This document shows positions 1 to 6,880 of a DNA stretch of 64,000 nucleotides, one piece after another. The translations under genes and the position numbers were made by a program. Within the stretch, counting starts at the first letter, position 1, and the number at the start of each line of letters is the position of its first letter. Origin of the DNA: Pantanalinema rosaneae (GTDB lineage: Bacteria; Cyanobacteriota; Cyanobacteriia; Leptolyngbyales; Leptolyngbyaceae); NCBI RefSeq assembly GCF_050753385.1, contig NZ_JBLZFZ010000006.1, positions 111,577-175,576 on the forward strand. Reading direction: 5' to 3'. Below the pieces are notes generated by a model. It was not told the DNA's origin. It did no database searches and worked only from the letters and a program-made list of their open reading frames with translations.

Positions 1-140
1 TAACGATTGCGGGTTTGAACGGGAGCGCCAGATAGCACGAGGGGTTCTACCTGCGTTGGTAACATTTGCAACAACGATGCCAGTAAGGCTTCATCCCCCC
101 CATTCCCTTTACCGTAATAACCACATAACACTGCCCGCAT
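1..140 (-). CDS. csaB: Polysaccharide pyruvyl transferase CsaB-like, N-terminal fragment
   Basis: Only the first ~46 codons lie in the window; the gene runs off the left edge. The reverse-strand translation starts MRAVLCGYYGKGNGGDEALL, which matches the N-terminal nucleotide-binding-like signature (GYYG..N.GDEA) of the CsaB family. These enzymes put pyruvate ketals on cell-envelope polysaccharides. I chose the ATG at 140 because an AGGAAGG lies 11 nt upstream and translation then begins directly at the conserved block; an in-frame ATG at 149 has the same AGGAAGG only 2 nt away. The family call rests on this short N-terminus, so it is likely but not certain. Confidence 0.7.
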   Translation of the reverse strand, partial: MRAVLCGYYGKGNGGDEALLASLLQMLPTQVEPLVLSGAPVQTRNR

Positions 141-231
141 CTGCCCCATATCCTTCCTGTTTATCCCATGTCGTGAATCCAGTACCCCTTACAATAACGG
201 ATAGCTTTTCGCTTGCAGTAGTCGATCGGTT

Positions 232-528
232 ATGAATGCACTGTCTATTCCCACCTGGATCATTCATGTGTCCAGTGTGCTTGAGTGGGTCGCTGCCATC
301 TGGTTAATTTGGATTTATGGAGAACTCACCCAGAATCGCGTCTGGTGGGGGTTAGCACTGGCGATGTTGCCTGCCTTAGTCAGTGCGATGTGTGCCTGTA
401 CCTGGCACTTTTTTGATAATGCGGATTCGTTGCGCTGGTTAGTCACCACTCAAGCCACGATGACCTTAGTGGGTAACGTTACCCTATGTTTGGCGGGTTG
501 GTGGATTTGGCGGCAGGCCGCGAAATAG
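232..528 (+). CDS. DUF2499 (Ycf49-like) small membrane protein
   Basis: A 98-residue hydrophobic protein with three predicted membrane helices (about residues 8-29, 38-58 and 70-94). The motif HVSSVLEW near the N-terminus and the CTWHFFDN block match DUF2499, found in cyanobacteria and, as Ycf49, in algal plastids. The function is unknown. It is followed after 17 nt by a DUF3593 protein; the two domains are commonly adjacent or fused in phototrophs, so they probably form one thylakoid or plasma-membrane complex. The ATG at 232 begins directly at the conserved region. Confidence 0.85.
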   Translation: MNALSIPTWIIHVSSVLEWVAAIWLIWIYGELTQNRVWWGLALAMLPALVSAMCACTWHFFDNADSLRWLVTTQATMTLVGNVTLCLAGWWIWRQAAK

Positions 529-545
529 ATCAGGATATTAAATTT

Positions 546-854
546 ATGCCATCCAAAGAAACGTTGTTCGCCGCTTCTCTGTTTCCCTATCTGGGCTTTC
601 TCTGGCTGATCACCCGATCGCGCCAAGTTCCCCGACTGGCGTTAATTGGCTTTTATATGACCCTGGTATTTGTGGCCGTCACGATTCCGGCAGGGATTTA
701 TGCCAAGGTTGCCTATGGGCAGGATTTAGCCAACGTTGATTGGTTGCATGGTAGTGCAGAGGTATTTTTAACCCTGTCAAATATCTTAGTGGTGTTAGGG
801 TTTCGGCAAGCTGTGTTGGAAAAACGCCAAGCTTCGCGATCGCCGCAGGAGTAG
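546..854 (+). CDS. DUF3593 (Ycf49-like partner) membrane protein
   Basis: A 102-residue membrane protein with about three hydrophobic helices. The start MPSKETLFAASLFPYLGFLW and the WLHGSAEVFLTLSN segment match DUF3593, the usual partner of DUF2499. A longer reading from 486 would overlap the upstream gene, so the ATG at 546, which begins at the conserved sequence, is preferred. It lies 17 nt after the DUF2499 gene and is almost certainly co-transcribed with it. No enzymatic motif is visible. Confidence 0.85.
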   Translation: MPSKETLFAASLFPYLGFLWLITRSRQVPRLALIGFYMTLVFVAVTIPAGIYAKVAYGQDLANVDWLHGSAEVFLTLSNILVVLGFRQAVLEKRQASRSPQE

Positions 855-907
855 ATTAGTCAAAGAAAAATCTCTCTAAAGGACGAATTCGACCAAAAAC
901 TCTCCTT

Positions 908-922
908 GAAAAGCTGCTTTTC
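908..922. promoter_or_regulatory. 15-bp palindrome upstream of dps
   Basis: GAAAAGCTGCTTTTC is a perfect inverted repeat with 7-bp arms around one base, 52 nt upstream of the dps start codon. Its place in the promoter/leader region suggests an operator for the stress-controlled dps gene. No regulator was identified, and a chance palindrome cannot be excluded. Confidence 0.4.
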
Positions 923-973
923 TGAGATTTCTTTTTACACTGGTTAACATATAGTCCCAGGAGAATTTGCAGC

Positions 974-1585
974 ATGAGCAGCACAAACCGTTCCACAATT
1001 CTGCATCCGACCCGCATTGATTTGTCGGCTGATATTCGGACTCAAGTGATTGATTCACTGAATCAAGCGGTCGCCGTGACTACTGATCTAAAGTCCCAGA
1101 CCAAACAGGCGCACTGGAATGTCAAAGGCATGGACTTTTACCAACTCCATGAATTATTTGATCAAATGGCTGGAGAACTGGAAGGATTCATTGATCTGTT
1201 AGCGGAGCGGGTGACGGCGTTAGGTGGTGTAGCGCTGGGCACGATTCGGATGGCCGTGGCTGTTTCTCCTTTGCCTGAGTACCCTGTGGAGATTTTGGAC
1301 GGTAAAGACCATATTGAGGCACTGGCCGATCGCTTTGCCATTTATGCCAAGCTATTGCGCGATGGCATTGCCCAAACCGATGAATTGGGGGATGCTGATA
1401 CCGCCGATCTATACACAGAAATCTCTCGCGCAGTTGATATGCGGTTGTGGTTCCTGGAAGCGCATTTGCAAGCGAATCAAATGCCGACGATCAATGGCAA
1501 TGGCAAGCCTACCGCGAAGACGGCGGCGAAAACGGCTACGAAGACCACGACTGCAAAGACCGCCACGAAGAAATCGAAGAAGTAA
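974..1585 (+). CDS. dps: Dps-family ferritin-like DNA-protection protein with basic C-terminal tail
   Basis: A 203-residue Dps. The ferroxidase signature is present: KQAHWNVKG around residues 44-52, then a helix with HELFDQMAGELEGFIDLLAER providing the His, Asp and Glu ligands at the subunit interface. Dps dodecamers oxidise Fe(II) with H2O2, store iron and often bind DNA. The core ends near residue 172. An Ala/Thr/Lys-rich extension follows, built from repeats of the AKTATKT type and ending KKSKK, resembling histone H1 or the DNA-binding tails of some actinobacterial Dps proteins. The tail is therefore probably a DNA-binding arm (inference). It is monocistronic, with a palindrome in the upstream region. 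Confidence 0.93.
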   Translation: MSSTNRSTILHPTRIDLSADIRTQVIDSLNQAVAVTTDLKSQTKQAHWNVKGMDFYQLHELFDQMAGELEGFIDLLAERVTALGGVALGTIRMAVAVSPLPEYPVEILDGKDHIEALADRFAIYAKLLRDGIAQTDELGDADTADLYTEISRAVDMRLWFLEAHLQANQMPTINGNGKPTAKTAAKTATKTTTAKTATKKSKK

Positions 1586-1786
1586 AGCGGGTTGGCTGCG
1601 GGCAGGTTTGGTCACTCAATATATCTGGCTTCACTCATTTGTCTGCCAAACCTGTGGCTACGATACTCCGATCGCACCGACAGATATGATACAAAGGCTG
1701 AGGGCAGGTTGCCCAACCCGATCGCAATTTGCCTGGGTAAATCAGCTTGCCTGTTCGATCGATTTAATGTTGATAGTGTGTTGCTC

Positions 1787-2608
1787 ATGGGTTCTTCGAT
1801 CGCGGTGAATCAACGTACATTTGCCACGGCTGTGCTGGAGCAGTCCCATACTAAACCCGTATTGGTGGACTTTTTTGCTCAGTGGTGTGGCCCCTGCCAA
1901 ATGCTGAAACCTGTGTTGGAAAAGCTTGTGCAGGAGTATGATTTTGTCCTGGCAAAGGTGGATATTGATCAAGAACCGGAGTTAGCGCAAACCTACGGAG
2001 TTCAGGGTGTACCGGATGTCAAGATTGTGATTGACGGTCAGGTACAGGATGGCTTTGTGGGCATGGTGGCAGAACCGCAAATTCGGCACCTGTTGACCCA
2101 ACTGCATCTCAAGTCTGGAGTGGAATTGGGGCTAGAAGCGGTTTACCAGGTTGCGGCAACGGGGGATTTAGCCGCCGCTCGATCGCAGCTACAAACCTTA
2201 CTTGATCAATATCCTGACCAGCCGCAACTGAAACTAGAAGCCGCCAGTTTTTATCTGGATGACCAGCAGTTTGACCAGGCTGAAGCCTTATTAAAACAAG
2301 TTTCCGAATATGACAAAGTGTATGGAGCGGCGGTCAAACAACTGCAATCCATTCTGGTTTTCCAGCGATTAGTCCAGGAGCCTATAGGAGAGCATCCCTG
2401 CGATCGGGACTTTCAGCAAGCCGCAACCCTGGTGCTAGAGGAACAGTATCAACCAGCTCTGGAGTTGCTGTTAGGCATTGTGGGGCAGGATCGCCGCTAC
2501 CGGAATGATGGGGCACGCAAAGCAGTGCTGGCAATTTTCGATCGCTTGGGTGATGATCATTCCCTCACTAAAGACTACCGTAAGAAACTAACTATGCTGC
2601 TCTACTAA
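1787..2608 (+). CDS. Thioredoxin-TPR protein (CnoX/YbbN-like chaperedoxin)
   Basis: A 273-residue protein. Residues ~1-110 form a thioredoxin fold with an intact WCGPC redox motif and the cis-Pro region GVQGVPDVKI; the rest is a helical TPR-like domain (repeated AxxxLxxLLxxxPDxPxxxLE pattern). This is the architecture of CnoX/YbbN, which binds unfolding proteins and protects them from over-oxidation. E. coli CnoX has lost the CGPC motif, whereas this one keeps both cysteines, so it may act as a real reductase as well as a holdase. The ATG at 1787 was chosen because the open frame upstream of it has no homology. The ABC1-kinase gene starts 1 nt after its stop codon. Confidence 0.88.
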   Translation: MGSSIAVNQRTFATAVLEQSHTKPVLVDFFAQWCGPCQMLKPVLEKLVQEYDFVLAKVDIDQEPELAQTYGVQGVPDVKIVIDGQVQDGFVGMVAEPQIRHLLTQLHLKSGVELGLEAVYQVAATGDLAAARSQLQTLLDQYPDQPQLKLEAASFYLDDQQFDQAEALLKQVSEYDKVYGAAVKQLQSILVFQRLVQEPIGEHPCDRDFQQAATLVLEEQYQPALELLLGIVGQDRRYRNDGARKAVLAIFDRLGDDHSLTKDYRKKLTMLLY

Positions 2609-2609
2609 A

Positions 2610-4262
2610 ATGTTTTCACGCCTCGCCCAAACCAGTTCCCGCCAACGCGAAATTGCCGAAGTTGTACTCCGCAATGGCTGGGGCTATATGCGGCGACTCC
2701 TGACGGGCACCCGCGCCGAAGAACCCCAACTGCCAACGCCTGCCGTTCTACGCAACATCTTAATTGAGTTGGGACCGGTCTATGTCAAGTTGGGACAACT
2801 GCTCAGTACCCGCCCTGATTTGTTGCCGCCGGAATATATCGCTGAGTTAACCGCATTGCAGGCGGAAGTGCCCCCGGTTTCCTGGGAGGCGGTAGAAGCG
2901 GTGATTCGGCAGGAAATTCGCCGCCCGTTAGAAGAAGTCTTTCAGACCATTAATCCCCAACCTGTCGCCGCAGGCTCGATCGCCCAAACTCACCGAGCTA
3001 CGTTAATCGATGGGCGTGAGGCTGCCCTAAAAATTCAGCGTCCGGATATCGCAGCGACGATCGAACAAGATATTGCCTTAATTCGGAGTCTGGCAGAAAT
3101 CGTCTCGCTGACCAACTTTGGGCGGTATTATGACCTGAAAATGCTGGCGAATGAGTTTGCTACGGCGTTACGAGGAGAATTAAACTTTGCTCACGAAGCT
3201 CAAGCCACCGATCAATTACGGCGGAATTTGTCTGCCAGTCGCTGGTTTGATCCGGCTCAATTAGTGGTGCCAGAAATCTATTGGGAAGTCACCACCGAAC
3301 GGTTATTAGTGATGGAATGGTTGAATGGTGTGCCATTACTGCAAGCCGATTTTCGGGGTGTGGGATATAACGGTGACGCTCCAGCAGAATCTCAAGCGAT
3401 CGCCAGTTTGTTAATCCGAGTCTTCTTTCAGCAGATTTATATTGATGGCTTTTTCCATGCCGATCCCCATCCCGGTAATTTGTTTTATCTGGAGGATGGG
3501 CGGGTAGCATTGCTGGATTGTGGCATGGTGGGACGGTTAGATCCGCGCACCCAACAAATATTAACTGAGATGTTACTGGCGATCGTTAATCTCGACTCCC
3601 AACGCTGTACTCAACTGACGCTGCAACTGGCAGAACCGATCGAGCCTGTGAATCTGGCACGATTAGAAAGTGAGTACGATCGCTTACTCCGTCGCTACTA
3701 CAGCCTTAGTCTGTCGCAAATTAATTTCAGCCAATTATTTTATGAGGTGTTGCAGGGTGCCCGCGCCAATAAACTGCGAGTTCCCGGCAATATGGGACTG
3801 TATGCTAAAACGCTTGCGAATCTAGAAGGAGTAGCTCGTAAGCTCGATCCCGAGTTCAGTTTGCCAGATCAAATTAAACCCCTAATGACCGATCTGTTTC
3901 AGCGGCAATTAGTCGGTGAAGCACCACTACAAGCCTTGTTACGAACGGTTCTAGATTTAAAGAGTCTGGGTCTGCAATCGCCACGTCAGGTGGAAATGTT
4001 ACTCGATCGCGTCACCTCGGAAACCCTGCGTTGGAATATCAGTTTGCGGGATCTGGATGCCTTGCGCCGCACTGTAGACTCATCTGCCAACCGTCTGTCC
4101 TATAGTGTCGTGGTCGGTTCGCTGATTATTGGCGCGGCGATTATTACCTCCAGACCCCAAGCTACCCAAATCTACTGGATTAGTTATGTGCTATTCGCCG
4201 CCGCCAGTCTATTAGGACTCTGGTTAGTCATATCCATTCTGCGCTCTGGACGCTTGCGGTAA
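2610..4262 (+). CDS. ABC1/UbiB-family atypical kinase
   Basis: A 550-residue ABC1 (AarF/UbiB/ADCK) family protein. The diagnostic elements are the KxGQ motif (PVYVKLGQLLSTRPD), the Ala-rich loop in place of a P-loop (AAGSIAQTH), the catalytic Lys in ALKIQRP, the HADPHPGN catalytic loop and the metal-binding LLDCGMVG. Two hydrophobic helices close the protein (about residues 500-520 and 525-547). Family members control prenylquinone or other lipid metabolism in membranes; cyanobacterial members are linked to plastoquinone and stress responses. It starts 1 nt after the thioredoxin-TPR gene, so the two are probably translationally coupled. Confidence 0.93.
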   Translation: MFSRLAQTSSRQREIAEVVLRNGWGYMRRLLTGTRAEEPQLPTPAVLRNILIELGPVYVKLGQLLSTRPDLLPPEYIAELTALQAEVPPVSWEAVEAVIRQEIRRPLEEVFQTINPQPVAAGSIAQTHRATLIDGREAALKIQRPDIAATIEQDIALIRSLAEIVSLTNFGRYYDLKMLANEFATALRGELNFAHEAQATDQLRRNLSASRWFDPAQLVVPEIYWEVTTERLLVMEWLNGVPLLQADFRGVGYNGDAPAESQAIASLLIRVFFQQIYIDGFFHADPHPGNLFYLEDGRVALLDCGMVGRLDPRTQQILTEMLLAIVNLDSQRCTQLTLQLAEPIEPVNLARLESEYDRLLRRYYSLSLSQINFSQLFYEVLQGARANKLRVPGNMGLYAKTLANLEGVARKLDPEFSLPDQIKPLMTDLFQRQLVGEAPLQALLRTVLDLKSLGLQSPRQVEMLLDRVTSETLRWNISLRDLDALRRTVDSSANRLSYSVVVGSLIIGAAIITSRPQATQIYWISYVLFAAASLLGLWLVISILRSGRLR

Positions 4263-4299
4263 ATTAGAAGAAAATCCGCTGTCTTGAGGTTGATAGCCC

Positions 4300-4554
4300 A
4301 TGCTAAGTATCTTCCTTCCAAACCAGGTTCAAACGTTTGTAGAGGAACAGGCGATCGCCGCAGGCTTTAGTTCAGCCAATGAGTATGTCTATCATTTAAT
4401 TCTGCGCGAGCAGGAGCGCATGGCTCAACAAGAGCACATTGAATCTCTGTTGTTAGAAGGTCTGGCAAGTGGAGAGCCAGTTGAATCAATGGAAGATTGG
4501 TGGGAGCAAAAGCGTACCCAACTGGTTGAGCGATTTCACCAGCCGGACGCATGA
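4300..4554 (+). CDS. parD: ParD-like antitoxin of a type II toxin-antitoxin pair
   Basis: An 84-residue protein with a short ribbon-helix-helix-like N-terminus (MLSIFLPNQVQTFVEEQA, then SSANEYVYHLILREQE) typical of ParD antitoxins, and an acidic C-terminus that would wrap the toxin. Its stop codon overlaps the toxin ATG (ATGA at 4551-4554). The antitoxin frame is intact although the partner toxin is broken, so it is now either a remnant, a stand-alone repressor, or protection against related toxins. Confidence 0.85.
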   Translation: MLSIFLPNQVQTFVEEQAIAAGFSSANEYVYHLILREQERMAQQEHIESLLLEGLASGEPVESMEDWWEQKRTQLVERFHQPDA

Positions 4555-4878
4555 CCAAGCGAATCATCATCAGACCGAAGGCCGAAGGCAAGCCAGGATT
4601 TAGATGATCATTTTGCCTATATGGCTGCAAATAACCTCGAAGTAGCATTGCGGTTTTTTGATTCAACCCGATCGACAATTGCCCAACTTGCCAAAATGCC
4701 AGGAATTGGCAGTCCTTATTCCGGCAATAATTCTCGCTTGCAGGAATTACGGAAGTGGGCAGTGAAGGGGTTCAGGAAATACCTGATTTTTTACTTTGAA
4801 CGCGATGATGCAATCGAAGTTATACGCATTCTGTATGCAACCCAAAACGTCAGCAGCATTCTGGAAGGTGAGGTGTAG
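4551..4878 (+). pseudogene. parE: parE toxin, frameshifted by a 7-bp tandem duplication
   Basis: The frame starts MTKRIIIRPKA and then hits a stop at codon 19. At 4575-4588 the heptamer CCGAAGG occurs twice in a row. Removing one copy restores a continuous ParE/RelE-superfamily reading frame through to the TAG at 4876-4878, passing into ASQDLDDHFAYMA and ending with the family-typical region RKYLIFYFE followed by VIRILYATQN. As written the toxin is inactive. The lesion is either a natural inactivating slippage event or an assembly error. Confidence 0.88.
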
Positions 4879-4979
4879 GTTGCGAGTGCTGCCTATGATT
4901 TTCACCTCGTGGGGTTGAAGCGCAAGTGTCGAGCGATCGAAATCAATAAAATGGCTGTTCGCCGCGGCAAAGTAGCTAA

Positions 4980-5519
4980 TCAATGCTGATTTGGGAGGTG
5001 ATCCGGCGTTGAATATTGATTGATTCGGGTTCGGGGTGTCATCCGCGATCGATGTCGTTCTGAAACATACTGTTCAGGATCGATCCCATCAAAGGTGGGA
5101 GGTAGCCAGACCCGAATTACCAGCAGTGCCCCCAATACCAACAGAAACAAACACATCACTAGCACCTGAACCCAGGGTGTTTCCAATATCCCCCGCACAA
5201 TGGTTTCTCTTAAGACAGATACGATCGAAACTTCAACCGCTACTCCAATTGAAACTCGATGCTCTTTGAGGTAGATAATCAGCAGGCGAAATAATTCCAC
5301 CAGAATTAGCAGAAATAAAATATCTGAGGTGACAGTGGGAAAGTCTAAGGGAGGGAGTAACGACAGAACCATCTCCCGCAACTGCATCACCATAAAGCTA
5401 AATAGACCGATGCAGAGACAAATGACAATCAGATCTTGTACTGTTTCTAACAGTCGAATCACATAGTTATTATTCAACCAGCGATACCACGGCAGCGAAT
5501 TCGGTTGTTCTGTATTCAT
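4980..5519 (-). CDS. PsiE-like (phosphate-starvation-inducible E) membrane protein
   Basis: A 179-residue protein with four predicted membrane helices. The central segment DILFLLILVELFRLLIIYLK and the following HRVSIGVAVEVSIVSVLRE match the PsiE family, whose biochemical role is unknown. The ATG at 5519 begins MNTEQPNSLPWY; a longer frame from 5621 has an unrelated N-terminus and was rejected. The C-terminal ~35 residues are polar. A small membrane-protein gene ends 101 nt upstream on the same strand. Confidence 0.8.
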   Translation of the reverse strand: MNTEQPNSLPWYRWLNNNYVIRLLETVQDLIVICLCIGLFSFMVMQLREMVLSLLPPLDFPTVTSDILFLLILVELFRLLIIYLKEHRVSIGVAVEVSIVSVLRETIVRGILETPWVQVLVMCLFLLVLGALLVIRVWLPPTFDGIDPEQYVSERHRSRMTPRTRINQYSTPDHLPNQH

Positions 5520-5620
5520 AGGAGCATCTGCTAGTAGTAGAGAAAGTCTTGAAGGGAGAAGCAGTGTGTCTCCGCTGTATGCCAACCCGGTATAGTCGAG
5601 CGATCGTGAGCAGTCTTGCA

Positions 5621-5854
5621 CTAATCTAAATTGACCGGAGCTGCGATCGATGATGGTACAGAAGCTTTAGACGAGTGTGTGGGAGTTTGATGGCTTAAAC
5701 TTACCAAGGCTAGAATCAATCCCAATGCTAATCCGGCAGAGAATGCCCAAGCATGAGAGGGATAAATTGAACAGAGCAGTCGGCGGTTAGGACTGTAAAT
5801 TTGAACTGACCAGCCTTTATCGAGACTTTCCAGTTGGTCGGTGGCTTTGCGCAT
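5621..5854 (-). CDS. Hypothetical single-pass membrane protein
   Basis: A 77-residue protein with a charged N-terminus, one hydrophobic helix (about residues 36-55, AFSAGLALGLILALVSL) and a Ser/Thr/Pro-rich tail. No family is recognised. It lies on the same strand between the Mo-nitro_C protein and the PsiE-like gene and may be co-transcribed with them. Base composition matches the surroundings. Confidence 0.6.
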   Translation of the reverse strand: MRKATDQLESLDKGWSVQIYSPNRRLLCSIYPSHAWAFSAGLALGLILALVSLSHQTPTHSSKASVPSSIAAPVNLD

Positions 5855-5895
5855 GGATGTCTACCCTTAACTGAACGTAATTCCAACAACGTCAA

Positions 5896-6231
5896 TCAGC
5901 AATAGCAGCGGATATCTTCACCGCACTGATCTGCCAGGTAGCACAGCGCTCGAAACCTCAAGCTAACCACCTCTTCGTAGAATGGATTCAGCTTACATAA
6001 TGGCGGAATATACAAAAGGGTGTGCCCAAACACACGGATCTCCCGCTCAAACGGACACTGCATCGGAATGAATCGGCAAATTGCATGAGCCACTGCCCGA
6101 TCGTGAATTTCCATCTGGTTTAGCCATTGGCGGATGGGAGATAACCCATCCGAAGAGAACAGAAATCTCTGCTTCAAGTGGCGAGCAGGAAGATGAGTTT
6201 GATGGATTCGATCTAATACAAGCTTCGACAT
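5896..6231 (-). CDS. Mo-dependent nitrogenase C-terminal-domain (Mo-nitro_C) protein
   Basis: A 111-residue protein with the conserved blocks FIPMQCPFEREI, IPPLCKLNPFYEEV and LRFRALCYLADQCGEDI, which define this small cyanobacterial domain family. Despite the family name, stand-alone copies occur widely in cyanobacteria and no direct nitrogen-fixation role is shown. Several conserved Cys (three in the last 13 residues) hint at metal or redox binding (inference). The ATG at 6231 is preferred over a TTG seven codons upstream. Confidence 0.85.
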   Translation of the reverse strand: MSKLVLDRIHQTHLPARHLKQRFLFSSDGLSPIRQWLNQMEIHDRAVAHAICRFIPMQCPFEREIRVFGHTLLYIPPLCKLNPFYEEVVSLRFRALCYLADQCGEDIRCYC

Positions 6232-6334
6232 AGCTATATCTCGGAAGTCCAAATGATTTAGGTCTTGAGCTATATCTACAGCTTAATCATAATTCCTGCA
6301 AATAGAAATATGGATTTGATATAAATTTTATTTA

Positions 6335-6478
6335 TTAGATATAGTTCTTGCTTAATTGTCCAGTAGCCCTAATCAACGAAAAAGGTGCTGTAGTCATGGG
6401 CAAAGTACCACACTGCACCACATCGCCAATTTCACGGGTCTTCATATCGATTAGATAGCGTACTCGACAGGGGAATGC
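6335..6478 (-). pseudogene. Possible gene remnant (47-codon open frame)
   Basis: A reverse-strand open frame of 47 codons ending at a TAA (6335-6337) reads with protein-like composition (RYLIDMKTREIGDVVQCG), and its 5' end runs into the repeat block at 6493. No family is recognised. It looks like the 3' end of a gene cut off by repeat insertion or duplication; an ATG at 6445 could give a 36-aa peptide. Coding status is unproven. Confidence 0.3.
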
Positions 6479-6492
6479 CTACTTTGCCTAGG

Positions 6493-6840
6493 ATGTTACT
6501 AACCTATCTAGCCCACTACCTTTCTCAGCTTAAGGGCTACCTTGTACACACATCTTCTCAACGACCTCAAGAGCCTGCATTCTGCCCCCCTAGCCCCCCA
6601 ATTCTGGGGGGAACTCGGTATTCAAAGTCCCCCAGAATTGGGGGATTTAGGGGGCTAAAAAGATGTATGTTACTAACCTATCTAGCCCACTACCTTTCTC
6701 AGCTTAAGGGCTACCTTGTACACACATCTTCTCAACGACCTCAAGAGCCTGCATTCTGCCCCCCTAGCCCCCCAATTCTGGGGGGAACTCGGTATTCAAA
6801 GTCCCCCAGAATTGGGGGATTTAGGGGGCTAAAAAGATGT
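6493..6840. repeat. Perfect 174-bp tandem duplication (two copies)
   Basis: 6493-6666 and 6667-6840 are identical, each beginning ATGTTACTAACCTATCTAGC and ending CTAAAAAGATGT. Each unit contains ~48 bp of ordinary flank plus about 126 bp of the palindromic MITE described separately. The exact identity implies a very recent duplication or an assembly collapse/expansion artefact. Confidence 0.92.
6541..6666 (+). mobile_element. Palindromic MITE, truncated copy (first tandem unit)
   Basis: It begins with the end-like CTTGTACACACATC and includes the hairpin core: a C-rich arm (CCCCCCAATTCTGGGGGG) and a second arm (TCCCCCAGAATTGGGGGA), joined by AACTCGGTATTCAAAG. It is cut off at the 174-bp duplication boundary. 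No transposase is encoded, so it would need mobilisation in trans. Confidence 0.7.
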
Positions 6841-6872
6841 AAACGAAGTCAGGCTCGATTGGTGTGTACACC
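6715..6872 (+). mobile_element. Palindromic MITE, full-length copy
   Basis: About 158 bp from CTTGTACACACATC to GGTGTGTACACC. Inverted ends of the type TGTGTACAC flank a nested palindrome of C-run and G-run arms. The same arrangement is seen at 32826-32990 and, inverted, at 41938-42088. The non-coding size, inverted ends and dispersed copies are those of a MITE. Confidence 0.75.
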
Positions 6873-6880
6873 GTAGCAGC

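Noticed and set aside
6475..6876. 133-codon frame with two identical 58-residue blocks
   Set aside because: It is a translation of the 174-bp tandem duplication and MITE palindrome, not a protein.
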